A stretch of DNA of 64,000 nucleotides from an uncultured Opitutia bacterium (GCA_903855995.1 CAIOAN010000008.1:372001-436000); one strand, 5' to 3'; shown: positions 26,090-34,152, numbered from the stretch's first letter. Translations and numbers: made by a program. Notes: generated by a model not told the origin, from the sequence alone.

Positions 26090-27160
26090 TCAGGCTTTCT
26101 TGATGGCGCGACGCTGGCGAACGGCGGCGGCGAGTTCAGCAAGGACCGGCACCGTCTGTTCGAAGGAAATACAGGCATCGGTGATGCTGCAGCCGTAGGT
26201 CGAGGCATCCTTGCCCTTCCAATCCTGACGTCCTTCAACGAGATGACTCTCAATCATCACGCCGGCGATGATTTCGGAACCTTGGGCCACCTGGGCGGCG
26301 ATATCGGAGGCCACCAACGGCTGGCGGCGATGATCTTTTGAGCTATTGCCGTGGGAACAATCGATGACGAGGCGGGAGGTCAGCCCCGCCTTCAGGATGC
26401 GAGCAGCGGCGTCGGTGACGAATTCCGACCCGTAATTCGGGCCAGTCCGGGAACCCCCGCGCAGGATGATATGCGCATCAGGATTACCCGAGGTCTGGAA
26501 AATCGCGACCACGCCGTCTTTCGTGACGGAAGGGAACCAATGCGACGAGCGAGCGGAAAGGCAGGCATCTACGGCGACTTGAATCGAACCATCGGTGCCG
26601 TTCTTGAACCCGACCGGCATGGAGAGGCCCGAAGCCAGTTCGCGGTGAATCTGGCTCTCGGTCGTGCGGGCGCCGATGGCGCCATAGGAGACAAGGTCGG
26701 CCACATACTGCGGCGTGATCGGGTCGAGAAACTCCGTCGCCGAAGGCAGTCCCATCTCTGCAATATCCGCCAGTAAGCGGCGGGCGAGGCGCAGGCCGTC
26801 GTTAATCCGAAATGAGCCATCGACGAGCGGGTCGTTGATCAGGCCCTTCCAACCGACCGTCGTGCGGGGCTTCTCGAAATAAACACGCATCACCACCACG
26901 AGGTCAGCCGCATGCTTTTGAGCCTCCTTCTGCAGGAGAGCCGCATACTCGAGGGCGGCCTTGGTATCATGCACCGAACAAGGGCCGACAATGACCAGCA
27001 GGCGGTCGTCCTGGCCAGAAATGACCCGAGCGGCGTCCTTGCGGGCGGACGTGACGACCTCGGTGGCCTTCTCCGAGGGGCGGAGGTCAGAAAGCACGAG
27101 GGCAGGAGTCAGCAAGGGGTGCTGGCTGCGGATGCGAAGATCGTCCGTGTTGTGGTACAT
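26090..27160 (-). CDS. 3-deoxy-7-phosphoheptulonate (DAHP) synthase, class I
   Basis: 356 residues from ATG 27160, matching E. coli AroF/G/H in length. Motifs: LLVIVGPCSVHD (phosphate/metal site), MRVYFEKPRTTVGWKGLINDP, ARTTESQIHRELASGLSMPVGFKNGTDG, HIILRGG and IDCSHGNSSKDHRRQP, then MIESHLVEG. The enzyme condenses erythrose-4-P and PEP at the entry of the shikimate pathway; aroK occurs 3 kb away. AAAGG lies about ten bases before ATG. The gene leads the long minus-strand block with the Lrp regulator and the aminotransferase next. An inverted repeat lies in its divergent promoter region. Confidence 0.95.
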   Translation of the reverse strand: MYHNTDDLRIRSQHPLLTPALVLSDLRPSEKATEVVTSARKDAARVISGQDDRLLVIVGPCSVHDTKAALEYAALLQKEAQKHAADLVVVMRVYFEKPRTTVGWKGLINDPLVDGSFRINDGLRLARRLLADIAEMGLPSATEFLDPITPQYVADLVSYGAIGARTTESQIHRELASGLSMPVGFKNGTDGSIQVAVDACLSARSSHWFPSVTKDGVVAIFQTSGNPDAHIILRGGSRTGPNYGSEFVTDAAARILKAGLTSRLVIDCSHGNSSKDHRRQPLVASDIAAQVAQGSEIIAGVMIESHLVEGRQDWKGKDASTYGCSITDACISFEQTVPVLAELAAAVRQRRAIKKA

Positions 27161-27214
27161 CTGTAGAAAGGCCTTTCCCAAAGGGAAAAGGGGGTAAATG
27201 AAGGGGTCCGGAGG

Positions 27215-27250
27215 CCCCGTGTCAATGACGCGTCCCGTATTGACGCGGGG
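27215..27250. promoter_or_regulatory. Imperfect inverted repeat between DAHP synthase and fur-like gene
   Basis: A 36-bp imperfect dyad with half-sites CCCCGTGTCAATGACG and CGTATTGACGCGGGG lies in the 122-bp gap between the divergent genes, 55 bp before the DAHP synthase start and 33 bp before the regulator start. Its size suits a dimeric regulator. The inner TCAAT..ATTGA symmetry is AT-rich within GC-rich DNA. It could be the operator of the adjacent Fur-family protein; this is inference. Confidence 0.45.
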
Positions 27251-27282
27251 GGCGTCCAGTATCAAAACTGTCTCAAATCGGC

Positions 27283-27756
27283 ATGCCCAAGTCCCCCGCC
27301 AGCGAATCCCCGGAGCAATCCGGAGCCTTCCGAGCGTTCATCGCCCAGAAAGGCCTGCGCGCCACGCGCCAGCGAATGGCGGTCTTCGAGGCCGCCCGGG
27401 GCATCTTAGGCCACTATACCGCCGAAGACTTGCTGAAAAAGGCACGCTCCTTGGATCGGAGTGTTTCGCGTGCCACGATTTATCGGGCCATCCCCCTGCT
27501 CATCGGTAGCAGCGTGATTCGGGAAATCGATGTGGGGCGCGACCATAAGTACTACCTGGCGGAAGTGGGGAGCGCCACCTTCCGCGCCCAGCTGATCTGC
27601 GAAAGCTGCGAAACCATTGTTGAAGTCGAGGCGCCGTTCATGGAATGGTACGGTAAAGCCGTCGCCGCCAAGCACGGCATGCGACCCATCTCCCAGAAAC
27701 TCCAGGTCACCGCGCTCTGCGAACGCTGCCAGAAACGTAAGCCCCCCCGCCCATGA
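27283..27756 (+). CDS. Fur-family regulator lacking the usual sensor histidines
   Basis: 157 residues. The winged helix (LRATRQRMAVFEAARGI, HYTAEDLLKKAR, VSRATIYRAIPLLIGSSVIREI) and the structural zinc cysteines (CESC at 106-109, CERC at 146-149) are those of Fur/PerR/Zur. The regulatory metal site is not: where the family has an HHxH run before the first CxxC, this protein reads TFRAQLIC, and the later His is absent too (PISQKLQV). Only one upstream His of the usual set (His44 in GHYTAE) stands. It may be constitutive, or sense something other than iron or peroxide. Its stop overlaps nadA as ATGA, which hints at a link to NAD synthesis. Confidence 0.85.
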   Translation: MPKSPASESPEQSGAFRAFIAQKGLRATRQRMAVFEAARGILGHYTAEDLLKKARSLDRSVSRATIYRAIPLLIGSSVIREIDVGRDHKYYLAEVGSATFRAQLICESCETIVEVEAPFMEWYGKAVAAKHGMRPISQKLQVTALCERCQKRKPPRP

Positions 27757-28730
27757 TCACCTATCCCACCGCCGCCGTCTTCCCTCCCCTGCCTGCCGGC
27801 GGCACGCCACTCTCGGACCTGCAGAAGGAAGTCATCGCCCTCAAGCAGGCCAGGGATGCCATCATCCTCGCGCATAACTATCAGTGCGAAGACATCCAGG
27901 GCGTCGCCGACTTCGTGGGCGACTCGCTCGGTCTCGCCTACAAAGCCGCCGCCGCGCAGCAATCAACCATCGTCTTCTGCGGAGTGCATTTCATGGCGGA
28001 AACGGCCAAAATCGTGAACCCCTCCCGCCGTGTGCTGCTGCCTGATCTAGCTGCTGGCTGCTCGCTCGCCGACTCCTGCCCGGCTGAAAAACTCGCCGCG
28101 GCCAAGGCGGCCGACCCCGCGCTCTACGTCGTGGCCTACATCAACTGCAGCGCTGCCGTGAAAGCGATCAGCGACGTCATCGTCACCAGCGGCAACGCTT
28201 CGAAGATCGTCAGCCGCGTCCCGGCGGATCGTCCGATTCTTTTCGTGCCTGACCAGAACCTCGGTCGCTGGGTTTCCGGAAAAACCGGACGCGCCATGCA
28301 ACTCTGGCCCGGCAACTGTTACGCCCACGTTCAGTTCACGCCCGGTGCGCTGCTCCGTGCCAAAGCCGCGCACCCAGGGGCACCCGTGGTCGCACACCCG
28401 GAATGCACCGAAGCTGTCCGCGAGATGGCCGATATGGTCTGCTCGACCGAACTCATGGTGGATTGGTGCAAACGCCAGAGCGCCGATACTATTATCATAA
28501 CGACGGAGTCTGGAATGATTCATCGCCTCCGCCGCGAGGTGCCCGGCAAGACTTTTGTCGCCGCACCGACGGATCGCTGCTCCTGCAATGACTGCCGTTT
28601 CATGAAGATGAACACGTTGCAGAAGTTACGAGATTGCCTGCGCGACGGCACTCCGGAGATCACTTTGACTGAGGAGATTCGCTCAGCCGCCGAGGTTCCG
28701 CTGCGCCGAATGCTCGAATGGAGCCTATAA
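27753..28730 (+). CDS. nadA: Quinolinate synthase A
   Basis: 325 residues. Motifs are AIILAHNYQCEDIQGVADFVGDSL, FCGVHFMAETAKIVNPSRRV, the cluster Cys in LAAGCSLADSCPAE, VVAYINCSAAVKA, VAHPECTEAVREMAD with a second cluster Cys, and the C-terminal APTDRCSCNDCRFMKMNTL with the third. These bind the 4Fe-4S cluster that makes quinolinate from iminoaspartate and dihydroxyacetone phosphate. nadB and nadC are not in the window. The start overlaps the stop of the Fur-like gene by four bases, so translation of the two is coupled. Confidence 0.96.
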   Translation: MITYPTAAVFPPLPAGGTPLSDLQKEVIALKQARDAIILAHNYQCEDIQGVADFVGDSLGLAYKAAAAQQSTIVFCGVHFMAETAKIVNPSRRVLLPDLAAGCSLADSCPAEKLAAAKAADPALYVVAYINCSAAVKAISDVIVTSGNASKIVSRVPADRPILFVPDQNLGRWVSGKTGRAMQLWPGNCYAHVQFTPGALLRAKAAHPGAPVVAHPECTEAVREMADMVCSTELMVDWCKRQSADTIIITTESGMIHRLRREVPGKTFVAAPTDRCSCNDCRFMKMNTLQKLRDCLRDGTPEITLTEEIRSAAEVPLRRMLEWSL

Positions 28731-28769
28731 ACCGGGGCAAAACCCTATAGGTGCGTGAGAAGTGGCACT

Positions 28770-28882
28770 CGCATTTAATCATCTGACCAAGTTTGACATT
28801 CGTAAAATATTATAAACCTTGAGGTCTCATTCGTAGTTTTAAAAAAAGTATCCCCATCAATCGCGAACCAAACTTTGATCTC
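28770..28882 (+). promoter_or_regulatory. AT-rich leader/promoter region of the small HTH gene
   Basis: This short stretch is markedly AT-rich in an otherwise GC-rich window. It holds TTGACA (28794-28799) and TATAAA 12 bases further on, plus TATTATAAACC and a run of seven As. The spacer is too short for a standard sigma-70 promoter, so the exact promoter is unsure. No gene is encoded in the 152-bp gap itself. Confidence 0.35.
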
Positions 28883-29218
28883 ATGAAAATAGACCTGAAT
28901 CCTACCAACTTCACCACCAAGGACGCTTACGTCCGCGCGGCTCTCTCCAAGGCCCGCGACCTCGCGGTCCAGACCTGGGAAGACGAACACAGCGAACGCC
29001 AGAGCCTGATCGAGCGCGAAGTCGCCAGCCTATCGAAACAGGAACTCTCCCGCCGACTCATCAAATTGCTCTCCCGCCCGAACCGTGCCCGCGCCCAGAT
29101 TTCCGACAGTATGCGCAGCAAGGCCCAGAACATGCGCAAGAAAGGTGCCCCGGTCCGCGAGATCGCCGCTGAGCTCGGTATTTCGATTCCATCGGTCTAC
29201 AACATCACCAAGGACTAA
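28883..29218 (+). CDS. Small helix-turn-helix DNA-binding protein
   Basis: 111 residues, basic. A helical N-terminal region (KDAYVRAALSKARDLAVQTW, then SLIEREVASLSKQELSRRLIKL) precedes a C-terminal resolvase/Hin-type helix-turn-helix (MRKKGAPVREIAAELGISIPSVYNITKD), with the usual GxPVREIAxELGIS pattern. No recombinase or sensor domain is attached. It may be a nucleoid-type or local regulator. It has its own AT-rich upstream region and is 2 bp before aat, with which it may be co-transcribed. I do not recognise a named family. Confidence 0.75.
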   Translation: MKIDLNPTNFTTKDAYVRAALSKARDLAVQTWEDEHSERQSLIEREVASLSKQELSRRLIKLLSRPNRARAQISDSMRSKAQNMRKKGAPVREIAAELGISIPSVYNITKD

Positions 29219-29220
29219 CC

Positions 29221-29937
29221 TTGCCCGCTGTTCCTGCCTCGCCGAAAATAGCGGCGATGCAGGAATGGACTCGAGGCGACCCAGCGAAGGCTCCGGCCCG
29301 TGCGCCTTTGGCGAGGGGTGGGAAGCTTGACGCGGCGCACTTGGTCGCCGCGTACCGCGCCGGCATCTTCCCCTGGTACTCCGCGGGTGAGCCAGTGAAA
29401 TGGTGGTGCCCCGATCCGCGCTTCGTCATGCGCCCTACGGATTTCCGCCTGACGGACAGCCTGCGCAAGGCGATGCGTAAAGCCGGCTGGTCCGTGACTT
29501 TCGACCGACAGTTCGAAACCGTCATGCGCCACTGTGCGGCCGCCCCGCGCCCAGGTCAGGACGGCACCTGGATTACTGAGGAAATGATCACGGCCTACTG
29601 CGAGCTCCACCGCCTAGGCATCGCGCATAGCGTCGAGGTCAGCTGGGAAGGAAAGCTTGTCGGCGGGCTTTACGGCGTCGCGCTCGGCCGTCTCTTCCAC
29701 GGTGAATCGATGTTCCACCACAAGGCCGACGCCTCCAAAGTGGGGTTCGCCACGCTCGTCGCCCGCCTGACCGCGTGCGAATACTTCCTCATCGACTGCC
29801 AGGTCCCCACGGCTCACCTCGCAAGCCTGGGTGCCTTTGCGATTGAGCGCGAAGAATTCCTCGAAGCGGTGAAGCGGTTCCGCGACCAACCGCCGGCGGG
29901 TGATGCTTTTGTTATTCCGACTTCGGACGCGACTTAA
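29221..29937 (+). CDS. aat: Leucyl/phenylalanyl-tRNA-protein transferase
   Basis: 238 residues from a TTG start. The start is chosen because AAGGA sits six bases ahead; the next in-frame ATG (29257) has no such site. The family motifs are AYRAGIFPWYSAGEPVKWWCPDPRFVM, MRHCAAAPRPGQDGTWITEEMITAYCELHRLGIAHSVE, GGLYGVALGRLFHGESMFH and LIDCQVPTAHLASLGA. The enzyme adds Leu or Phe to N-terminal Lys/Arg of proteins, marking them for ClpAP in the N-end rule pathway. Its last 26 bases overlap the end of aroK on the other strand. Confidence 0.93.
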   Translation: MPAVPASPKIAAMQEWTRGDPAKAPARAPLARGGKLDAAHLVAAYRAGIFPWYSAGEPVKWWCPDPRFVMRPTDFRLTDSLRKAMRKAGWSVTFDRQFETVMRHCAAAPRPGQDGTWITEEMITAYCELHRLGIAHSVEVSWEGKLVGGLYGVALGRLFHGESMFHHKADASKVGFATLVARLTACEYFLIDCQVPTAHLASLGAFAIEREEFLEAVKRFRDQPPAGDAFVIPTSDAT

Positions 29938-30481
29938 GCAGCGCCCGGGCCTCGCGCTCATAGACACGCTCGACGATGACGCAGAGCTGCTGGAGCGAAC
30001 GACCGTCGGTGTAGACGGCGATGCCCGCCTTCATGTAAGCCTGCTCACGCTTCTTCATGAGTTCCCGGATCTTGGCCTCCGGATCATCCCCCTTAAGCAA
30101 CGGCCGACGCGAATTGCCGGCGGTACGACGCAGGATCGTGTCCACCGACGCGAATAGAGTAACGACGATACCCTTTGAGCGGACGAGTTCGCCCATCCCG
30201 GCAGGTACGACGAGCCCACCACCGCAGGCGATGACGCCGCCATACTCGGGCAACAAACCTGCAACTACCTGACGTTCAAGGGCACGGAAATGCTCCTCGC
30301 CGTGTTCGGCGAAGATATCAGCGATCGAGGCACCAGCGAGTTTCTCGACCAATTCATCCGTGTCGTAGAAACGACGCCGCCAGCGCTTCGCCAGTTGCCG
30401 ACCCAAGGCAGACTTCCCGGTACCCATGAATCCAGCGAGGATCAGGTTCGGGGAGTTGTCCTTGTTCGCGACTGGCGGCAT
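29912..30481 (-). CDS. aroK: Shikimate kinase
   Basis: 189 residues from ATG 30481. The P-loop is LILAGFMGTGKSALGRQLAKR; the shikimate-binding FYDTDELVEKLAGASIADIFAEHGEEHFR has the conserved Asp and Arg; ACGGGLV binds the substrate carboxylate; RRPLLKGDDPEAKI forms the lid, ending in the adenine contact. The enzyme makes shikimate 3-phosphate. DAHP synthase is encoded about 3 kb away but in a different transcript. The 3' end overlaps aat by 26 bp antisense, so the last eight codons of each gene are constrained by the other. Confidence 0.92.
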   Translation of the reverse strand: MPPVANKDNSPNLILAGFMGTGKSALGRQLAKRWRRRFYDTDELVEKLAGASIADIFAEHGEEHFRALERQVVAGLLPEYGGVIACGGGLVVPAGMGELVRSKGIVVTLFASVDTILRRTAGNSRRPLLKGDDPEAKIRELMKKREQAYMKAGIAVYTDGRSLQQLCVIVERVYEREARALLKSRPKSE

Positions 30482-30535
30482 GCAAACATAGCAATCCCCT
30501 GCCCGCCTCTCGGCAAGCGACAAGCGTCAGGGGCA

Positions 30536-31423
30536 TTACTTAGCCGGAAGGGCTTCCAGCGCGGCTTTAGCCTTAGGCGCAAGGCGTTCGGAAAGCCCCT
30601 GCGAGGCTTCCGTCAGAACGGCGCGGTCAGCTTCGGCAAAGAGACGCGGCACGGCGGCCCAGGCGGCTTCGGTCAGTTCGTTCGCCGGACCCTTGAGCAA
30701 AGGCAGCATTGCCGCCTGGATAGCGAGTCGGCTCTTACCATGACCGTTGATGCGGGCAGAGACAATGCGGGCCCAGGCGGCCTTGGCCGCGAGCGACATG
30801 CCCGCCGGATCGACAAGCAAGAGTTTGGTGGCGAGGCCGCTCGGCAGACGGAGGATCTCATCTTCGACTTCCTGAATCTGCGATCGTTGCGTCAATTTCG
30901 CCATGCGCTCCCAAAGAATCGGGGCGGCGGCGGTGGGACTGATGCGACGCAGCAGACGATTGGCGCGCTGGGCGATGATGAAATCTTCATTTTTCGCGAG
31001 GGCGACGAGTGCATCGGTAGGCAGGGGGTATTCCTTCGGCGAACCGTGCAGGTCGAGCATGCGTTCCAATTCGGCGAGCTTGGTCTCAGGAGTGGTGCCT
31101 TCAGGCGCATCATAGTGCTGTGCCTGCTTCGGATTCAACGGCAGCAGGGGCTTGTAAGCGGGATCCAGGAGTAGGACCTGCCCCAAGGCCGCCTGGGCTT
31201 CGGGATTCTCGGAAGACTTAGCGGCGAGGCGGACCCGCTCGAACCAGACCTTGGCCTCGGGCGTTACCTTGGGAAAGCCTCGCGAGTAATCAAAAATCGC
31301 CTGCTGAGCGGCGAGACGCTTCTCAGCGATGGCGAGATCGGCGAAGGTCGCGTCGGACGGAGCCTCGGCAGCCGAACCGACGAGGCAGGCGAAACAGGCG
31401 AGGAAGAGCGGAAGATGCTTCAT
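30536..31423 (-). CDS. Secreted hypothetical protein, HEAT-repeat-like
   Basis: 295 residues with a clear signal peptide (MKHLPLFLACFACLVGSAAEA). The mature part is all-helical by appearance, with repeated helix pairs (LAIAEKRLAAQQAIFDYSRG; KLAELERMLDLHG; SPTAAAPILWERMAKLTQR; AAWARIVSARINGHGKSRLAI), which would fit a HEAT/ARM-like solenoid. I know no family name. It lies 21 bp before the Gfo/Idh-type oxidoreductase and 54 bp upstream of aroK, all minus strand, but nothing ties it to either functionally. Confidence 0.65.
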   Translation of the reverse strand: MKHLPLFLACFACLVGSAAEAPSDATFADLAIAEKRLAAQQAIFDYSRGFPKVTPEAKVWFERVRLAAKSSENPEAQAALGQVLLLDPAYKPLLPLNPKQAQHYDAPEGTTPETKLAELERMLDLHGSPKEYPLPTDALVALAKNEDFIIAQRANRLLRRISPTAAAPILWERMAKLTQRSQIQEVEDEILRLPSGLATKLLLVDPAGMSLAAKAAWARIVSARINGHGKSRLAIQAAMLPLLKGPANELTEAAWAAVPRLFAEADRAVLTEASQGLSERLAPKAKAALEALPAK

Positions 31424-31444
31424 AATCGTGTTAATTTCGTGCGC

Positions 31445-32731
31445 TCAGATGGACCAGTTACCGCGCATGGCCGGCGAGTGGAGATGATTGGCCTGGTCGT
31501 CATCGATGAAGCCGCTGGCGTCGGACTTAAAGTTCAGCTTACGACCGAGGCGTACGCTGAGGGCGGCGAGGTTGACGAGGGTGGAACTGCGGAAGGCCTC
31601 ATTGACGCCGTAGCCGAACGGACGCTTCTCGCGCGCGCACGCGTCGAAATCATCTTCCTGATATTCAGGAAGCGGGAACTCGGCGGCCTTCACGAGAAGC
31701 TCGGGACGGCTGCAACGCATGCCAGCGAAGAGCTTGCCATTCGGCCCTTCAAGGAAGGGGTTGTTCGGGTTCTTATCGGCGAGTTCGGACTCCAGAATAA
31801 TCCGGGTGCCGTCCTTATAGGTCATCGTGACGGTCTTCCAGACGCCGCAGGCCATGGCATCCTGAGCGGGCGCATCGCATTCGACGGTGACGGGAGATTC
31901 GTTATCCTTGCCGAGGAAGTACTGCACCGGATCAAGAAAGTGCTGACCCATGTCGCCGAGGCCGCCTTGGTCGAAGTTCCAATAACCCCGAAAAGAACCA
32001 TGGGCACGATGCGGGTGGTACGGGATCAACTGTGAAGGACCGCAGTACAGGTCCCAATTGAGATGCGCAGGTACCGGCTCGGGCGTGAGATTAGGCTTAC
32101 CCGTCCAGAGATTCACCTTCCAGGCGATACCTCCAACGGGGGCGAGGCGAACGGTGAGCGGACCGCCGAGGACGCCACTGGCGATGACGCGCTTAATCTC
32201 GCGGGCCGGGCCGACGCCGTAATAGTTCGTGCGATTGAGGCGGAACCAAGTGTTTACACGAAAAGGTACGCCGGTCTGCTGCACCACACGACTCAAGGCA
32301 ATGCCTTCGCCGATCGTGCGCGTCATGGGCTTCTCGCACCAGACGGCCTTGCCACGGCGGGCGGCCATGGCCGCGATGACGCCATGCCAGTGAGGCGGTG
32401 TGCACACGTGGACCACGTCGGCATCCGGCATGGCGATGACCTCACGGAAGTCTTCAGCCGTGATAGGGCTACCCCCACCGGCCTTCTGAATGCGATCAAA
32501 CTTACGTTGCAGATGCTGCTTATCGACGTCGCAGATGCCGATGATGCGATTCTTGCCGGTCATGCGGGGCTCCGAGTGCATCGCGGAGATGCCGCCGCAA
32601 CCGACGATGACGTGGTTCAACGTCTCGCTAGGCGGAATAAAACCGCGACCGAGGACATGACGCGGGATGATCGTGAAGCCAAGCGCGGCAACAGCAGCCT
32701 TACGGAGAAAGGAACGACGGGGTAATCGCAT
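31445..32731 (-). CDS. Tat-exported Gfo/Idh/MocA-family oxidoreductase
   Basis: 428 residues from ATG 32731. The start is a twin-arginine signal (PRRSFLRKAAVAALGFTIIPRHVLG), so the protein is exported folded with its cofactor. The Rossmann part shows HVIVGCGGISAMHSE, GICDVDKQHLQRKF, DVVHVCTPPHWHGVIA and the family motif WCEKPMTRTIGE. The second domain has RVNTWFRLNRTNYYG and QGGLGDMGQHFLDPVQYFLG. Such proteins are very abundant in Planctomycetota and Verrucomicrobiota, where they act on sugars or inositols. The substrate is unknown. The extra 20 residues in the ORF track before MRLPRR are not supported. Confidence 0.9.
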   Translation of the reverse strand: MRLPRRSFLRKAAVAALGFTIIPRHVLGRGFIPPSETLNHVIVGCGGISAMHSEPRMTGKNRIIGICDVDKQHLQRKFDRIQKAGGGSPITAEDFREVIAMPDADVVHVCTPPHWHGVIAAMAARRGKAVWCEKPMTRTIGEGIALSRVVQQTGVPFRVNTWFRLNRTNYYGVGPAREIKRVIASGVLGGPLTVRLAPVGGIAWKVNLWTGKPNLTPEPVPAHLNWDLYCGPSQLIPYHPHRAHGSFRGYWNFDQGGLGDMGQHFLDPVQYFLGKDNESPVTVECDAPAQDAMACGVWKTVTMTYKDGTRIILESELADKNPNNPFLEGPNGKLFAGMRCSRPELLVKAAEFPLPEYQEDDFDACAREKRPFGYGVNEAFRSSTLVNLAALSVRLGRKLNFKSDASGFIDDDQANHLHSPAMRGNWSI

Positions 32732-32871
32732 GGGACAGGGGTATGAAGGAGGCTGACCTCGTTCAACGCTGATAGTTCCGTCAGCCCACAATCATAAGTC
32801 TATATGAAGCCATTCCTCCGTAAACGCTCCGGTTCTTTTGCCTTCTGCCTGATCTCTCGCACGGTGAAATT

Positions 32872-34116
32872 ATGCCTGCCAGCAGCACGTCCACCGCCCT
32901 CCGCGCTTCGTCAGAAGTTTCGACACCGCTCGATGCCGCCATCCGTCAGACGACGGGGATACCTTTCTACGACCAAACTCCTTGGGCAGAGGCATTACGC
33001 AATTCAAGCCAAAGCCTAGACACCCTCCCCCGCATCTCTAAATCGCAGCTCCGGGCGTTCTCACCAGAGGGTTTTCTGCGCGACGGCCTCACCGTAAAAT
33101 CGCTCCTCGCCGAAGGCATCATCGAAGAAGAGAACACCTCGGGCACCTCGGGCGCCAGTGTTCGGGTGATTTTTGGCAGAACGTGGTGGGCCGAACAGGA
33201 ACTCCGCGCCCTCCGCGGCAACCGCTTCATTGCCACCCTCCTCAACGAGTTGCCCGACGCCCGGCGCGCCGTCTTCACCACACCGGGCTGCAGCGGCGTC
33301 AGCTGTTTCAATCGGTGGCTCAATCTGGACCAAAGGCGCTTCGGCCAGAGCCTGTTCGTCAATCAGGCGCGCATCCCATTCACCTTAGGCGAAGAAAAAC
33401 TCTCCGCTATGGCCCGCGAGGCCGCCGACTGGCAGCCGGTCTTTCTCGATGTCGATCCGGTCCATGGCGCGTGGTTCGCCCTGCACTGCGAGCGAAACGG
33501 CATCCGCCTTCCTTCCTTAAGATTCATCCTTACGAGCTATGAATATACCAGCATCGTGCATCGGCGCATCATGGAGCGCGTCTTTGGCATCCCGGTGATC
33601 AACCTCTACGGCTCCAGCGAGACCGGCCATCTGCTCGTCGAGGAAAAGGATGTCATGCATCCCATTGAGGAAACCGCGCTGCTCGAAGTCGTGGAAACCG
33701 ACAGCAGCGGCATCGGCCAGCTCCTGGTGACCACCCTCACCAATCCCTACCTGCCGTTGCTCCGATATGAAATCGGAGACTACGCCGAGAAGACCAGCGA
33801 AGGATATCTCGTGCACGGCCGCCAACGGGATGCGCTACGCCGAGCAGATGGCTCCATCGCGACAACTCGCCAAGTCGATCAACTCTTCGCCTCCACCGAC
33901 GGCATCGCCCACTACCAGCTCCGACAGAAGTTCGACGGCACTTGTACCCTCCTCATCCTTCCGGAGCGGCCTGGAGCCGAACTGACGAAGCAGCGCGCAG
34001 CCTTAAGCACCACCCTGAGCCAGCTCCTCGGCCAACCCGTTGACGTCCAGATAGTCGACCTGATTCCCCCCGAAGATTCGGGCAAATTCAGGCTGACTGT
34101 CCGCGACTTGGCCTAA
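32872..34116 (+). CDS. PaaK-like adenylate-forming enzyme
   Basis: 414 residues. Motifs of the phenylacetate-CoA ligase/AMP-ligase fold are EEENTSGTSGASVRVIFGR (phosphate-binding loop), FILTSYEYTSIVHRRIMERVFG, NLYGSSETGHLLVEE (adenine motif, with YGSSE), LRYEIGDYAEKT (Asp for ribose) and a C-terminal HGRQRDALRRADGSIATTRQVDQL lid. The N-terminal region (SEVSTPLDAAIRQTTGIPFYDQ) looks like PaaK. No CoA-ligase partner, thioesterase or catabolic gene lies nearby, and the substrate is open. Expression may begin in the 140-bp gap after the divergent oxidoreductase gene. There is no Shine-Dalgarno at ATG 32872. Confidence 0.8.
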   Translation: MPASSTSTALRASSEVSTPLDAAIRQTTGIPFYDQTPWAEALRNSSQSLDTLPRISKSQLRAFSPEGFLRDGLTVKSLLAEGIIEEENTSGTSGASVRVIFGRTWWAEQELRALRGNRFIATLLNELPDARRAVFTTPGCSGVSCFNRWLNLDQRRFGQSLFVNQARIPFTLGEEKLSAMAREAADWQPVFLDVDPVHGAWFALHCERNGIRLPSLRFILTSYEYTSIVHRRIMERVFGIPVINLYGSSETGHLLVEEKDVMHPIEETALLEVVETDSSGIGQLLVTTLTNPYLPLLRYEIGDYAEKTSEGYLVHGRQRDALRRADGSIATTRQVDQLFASTDGIAHYQLRQKFDGTCTLLILPERPGAELTKQRAALSTTLSQLLGQPVDVQIVDLIPPEDSGKFRLTVRDLA

Positions 34117-34152
34117 TCGCCTAAAAGGGGCTTTCGGGCTGGAAAAACCCCT

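Noticed and set aside
28794-28811. Sigma-70 promoter TTGACA/TATAAA before the HTH gene
   Set aside because: The spacing between the boxes is only 12 bases, too short to call it a real promoter pair; kept only as a low-confidence region.
32804-33019. 71-aa plus-strand ORF before the PaaK-like gene
   Set aside because: It overlaps the N-terminus of the PaaK-like gene in another frame, has no domain and no start signal.
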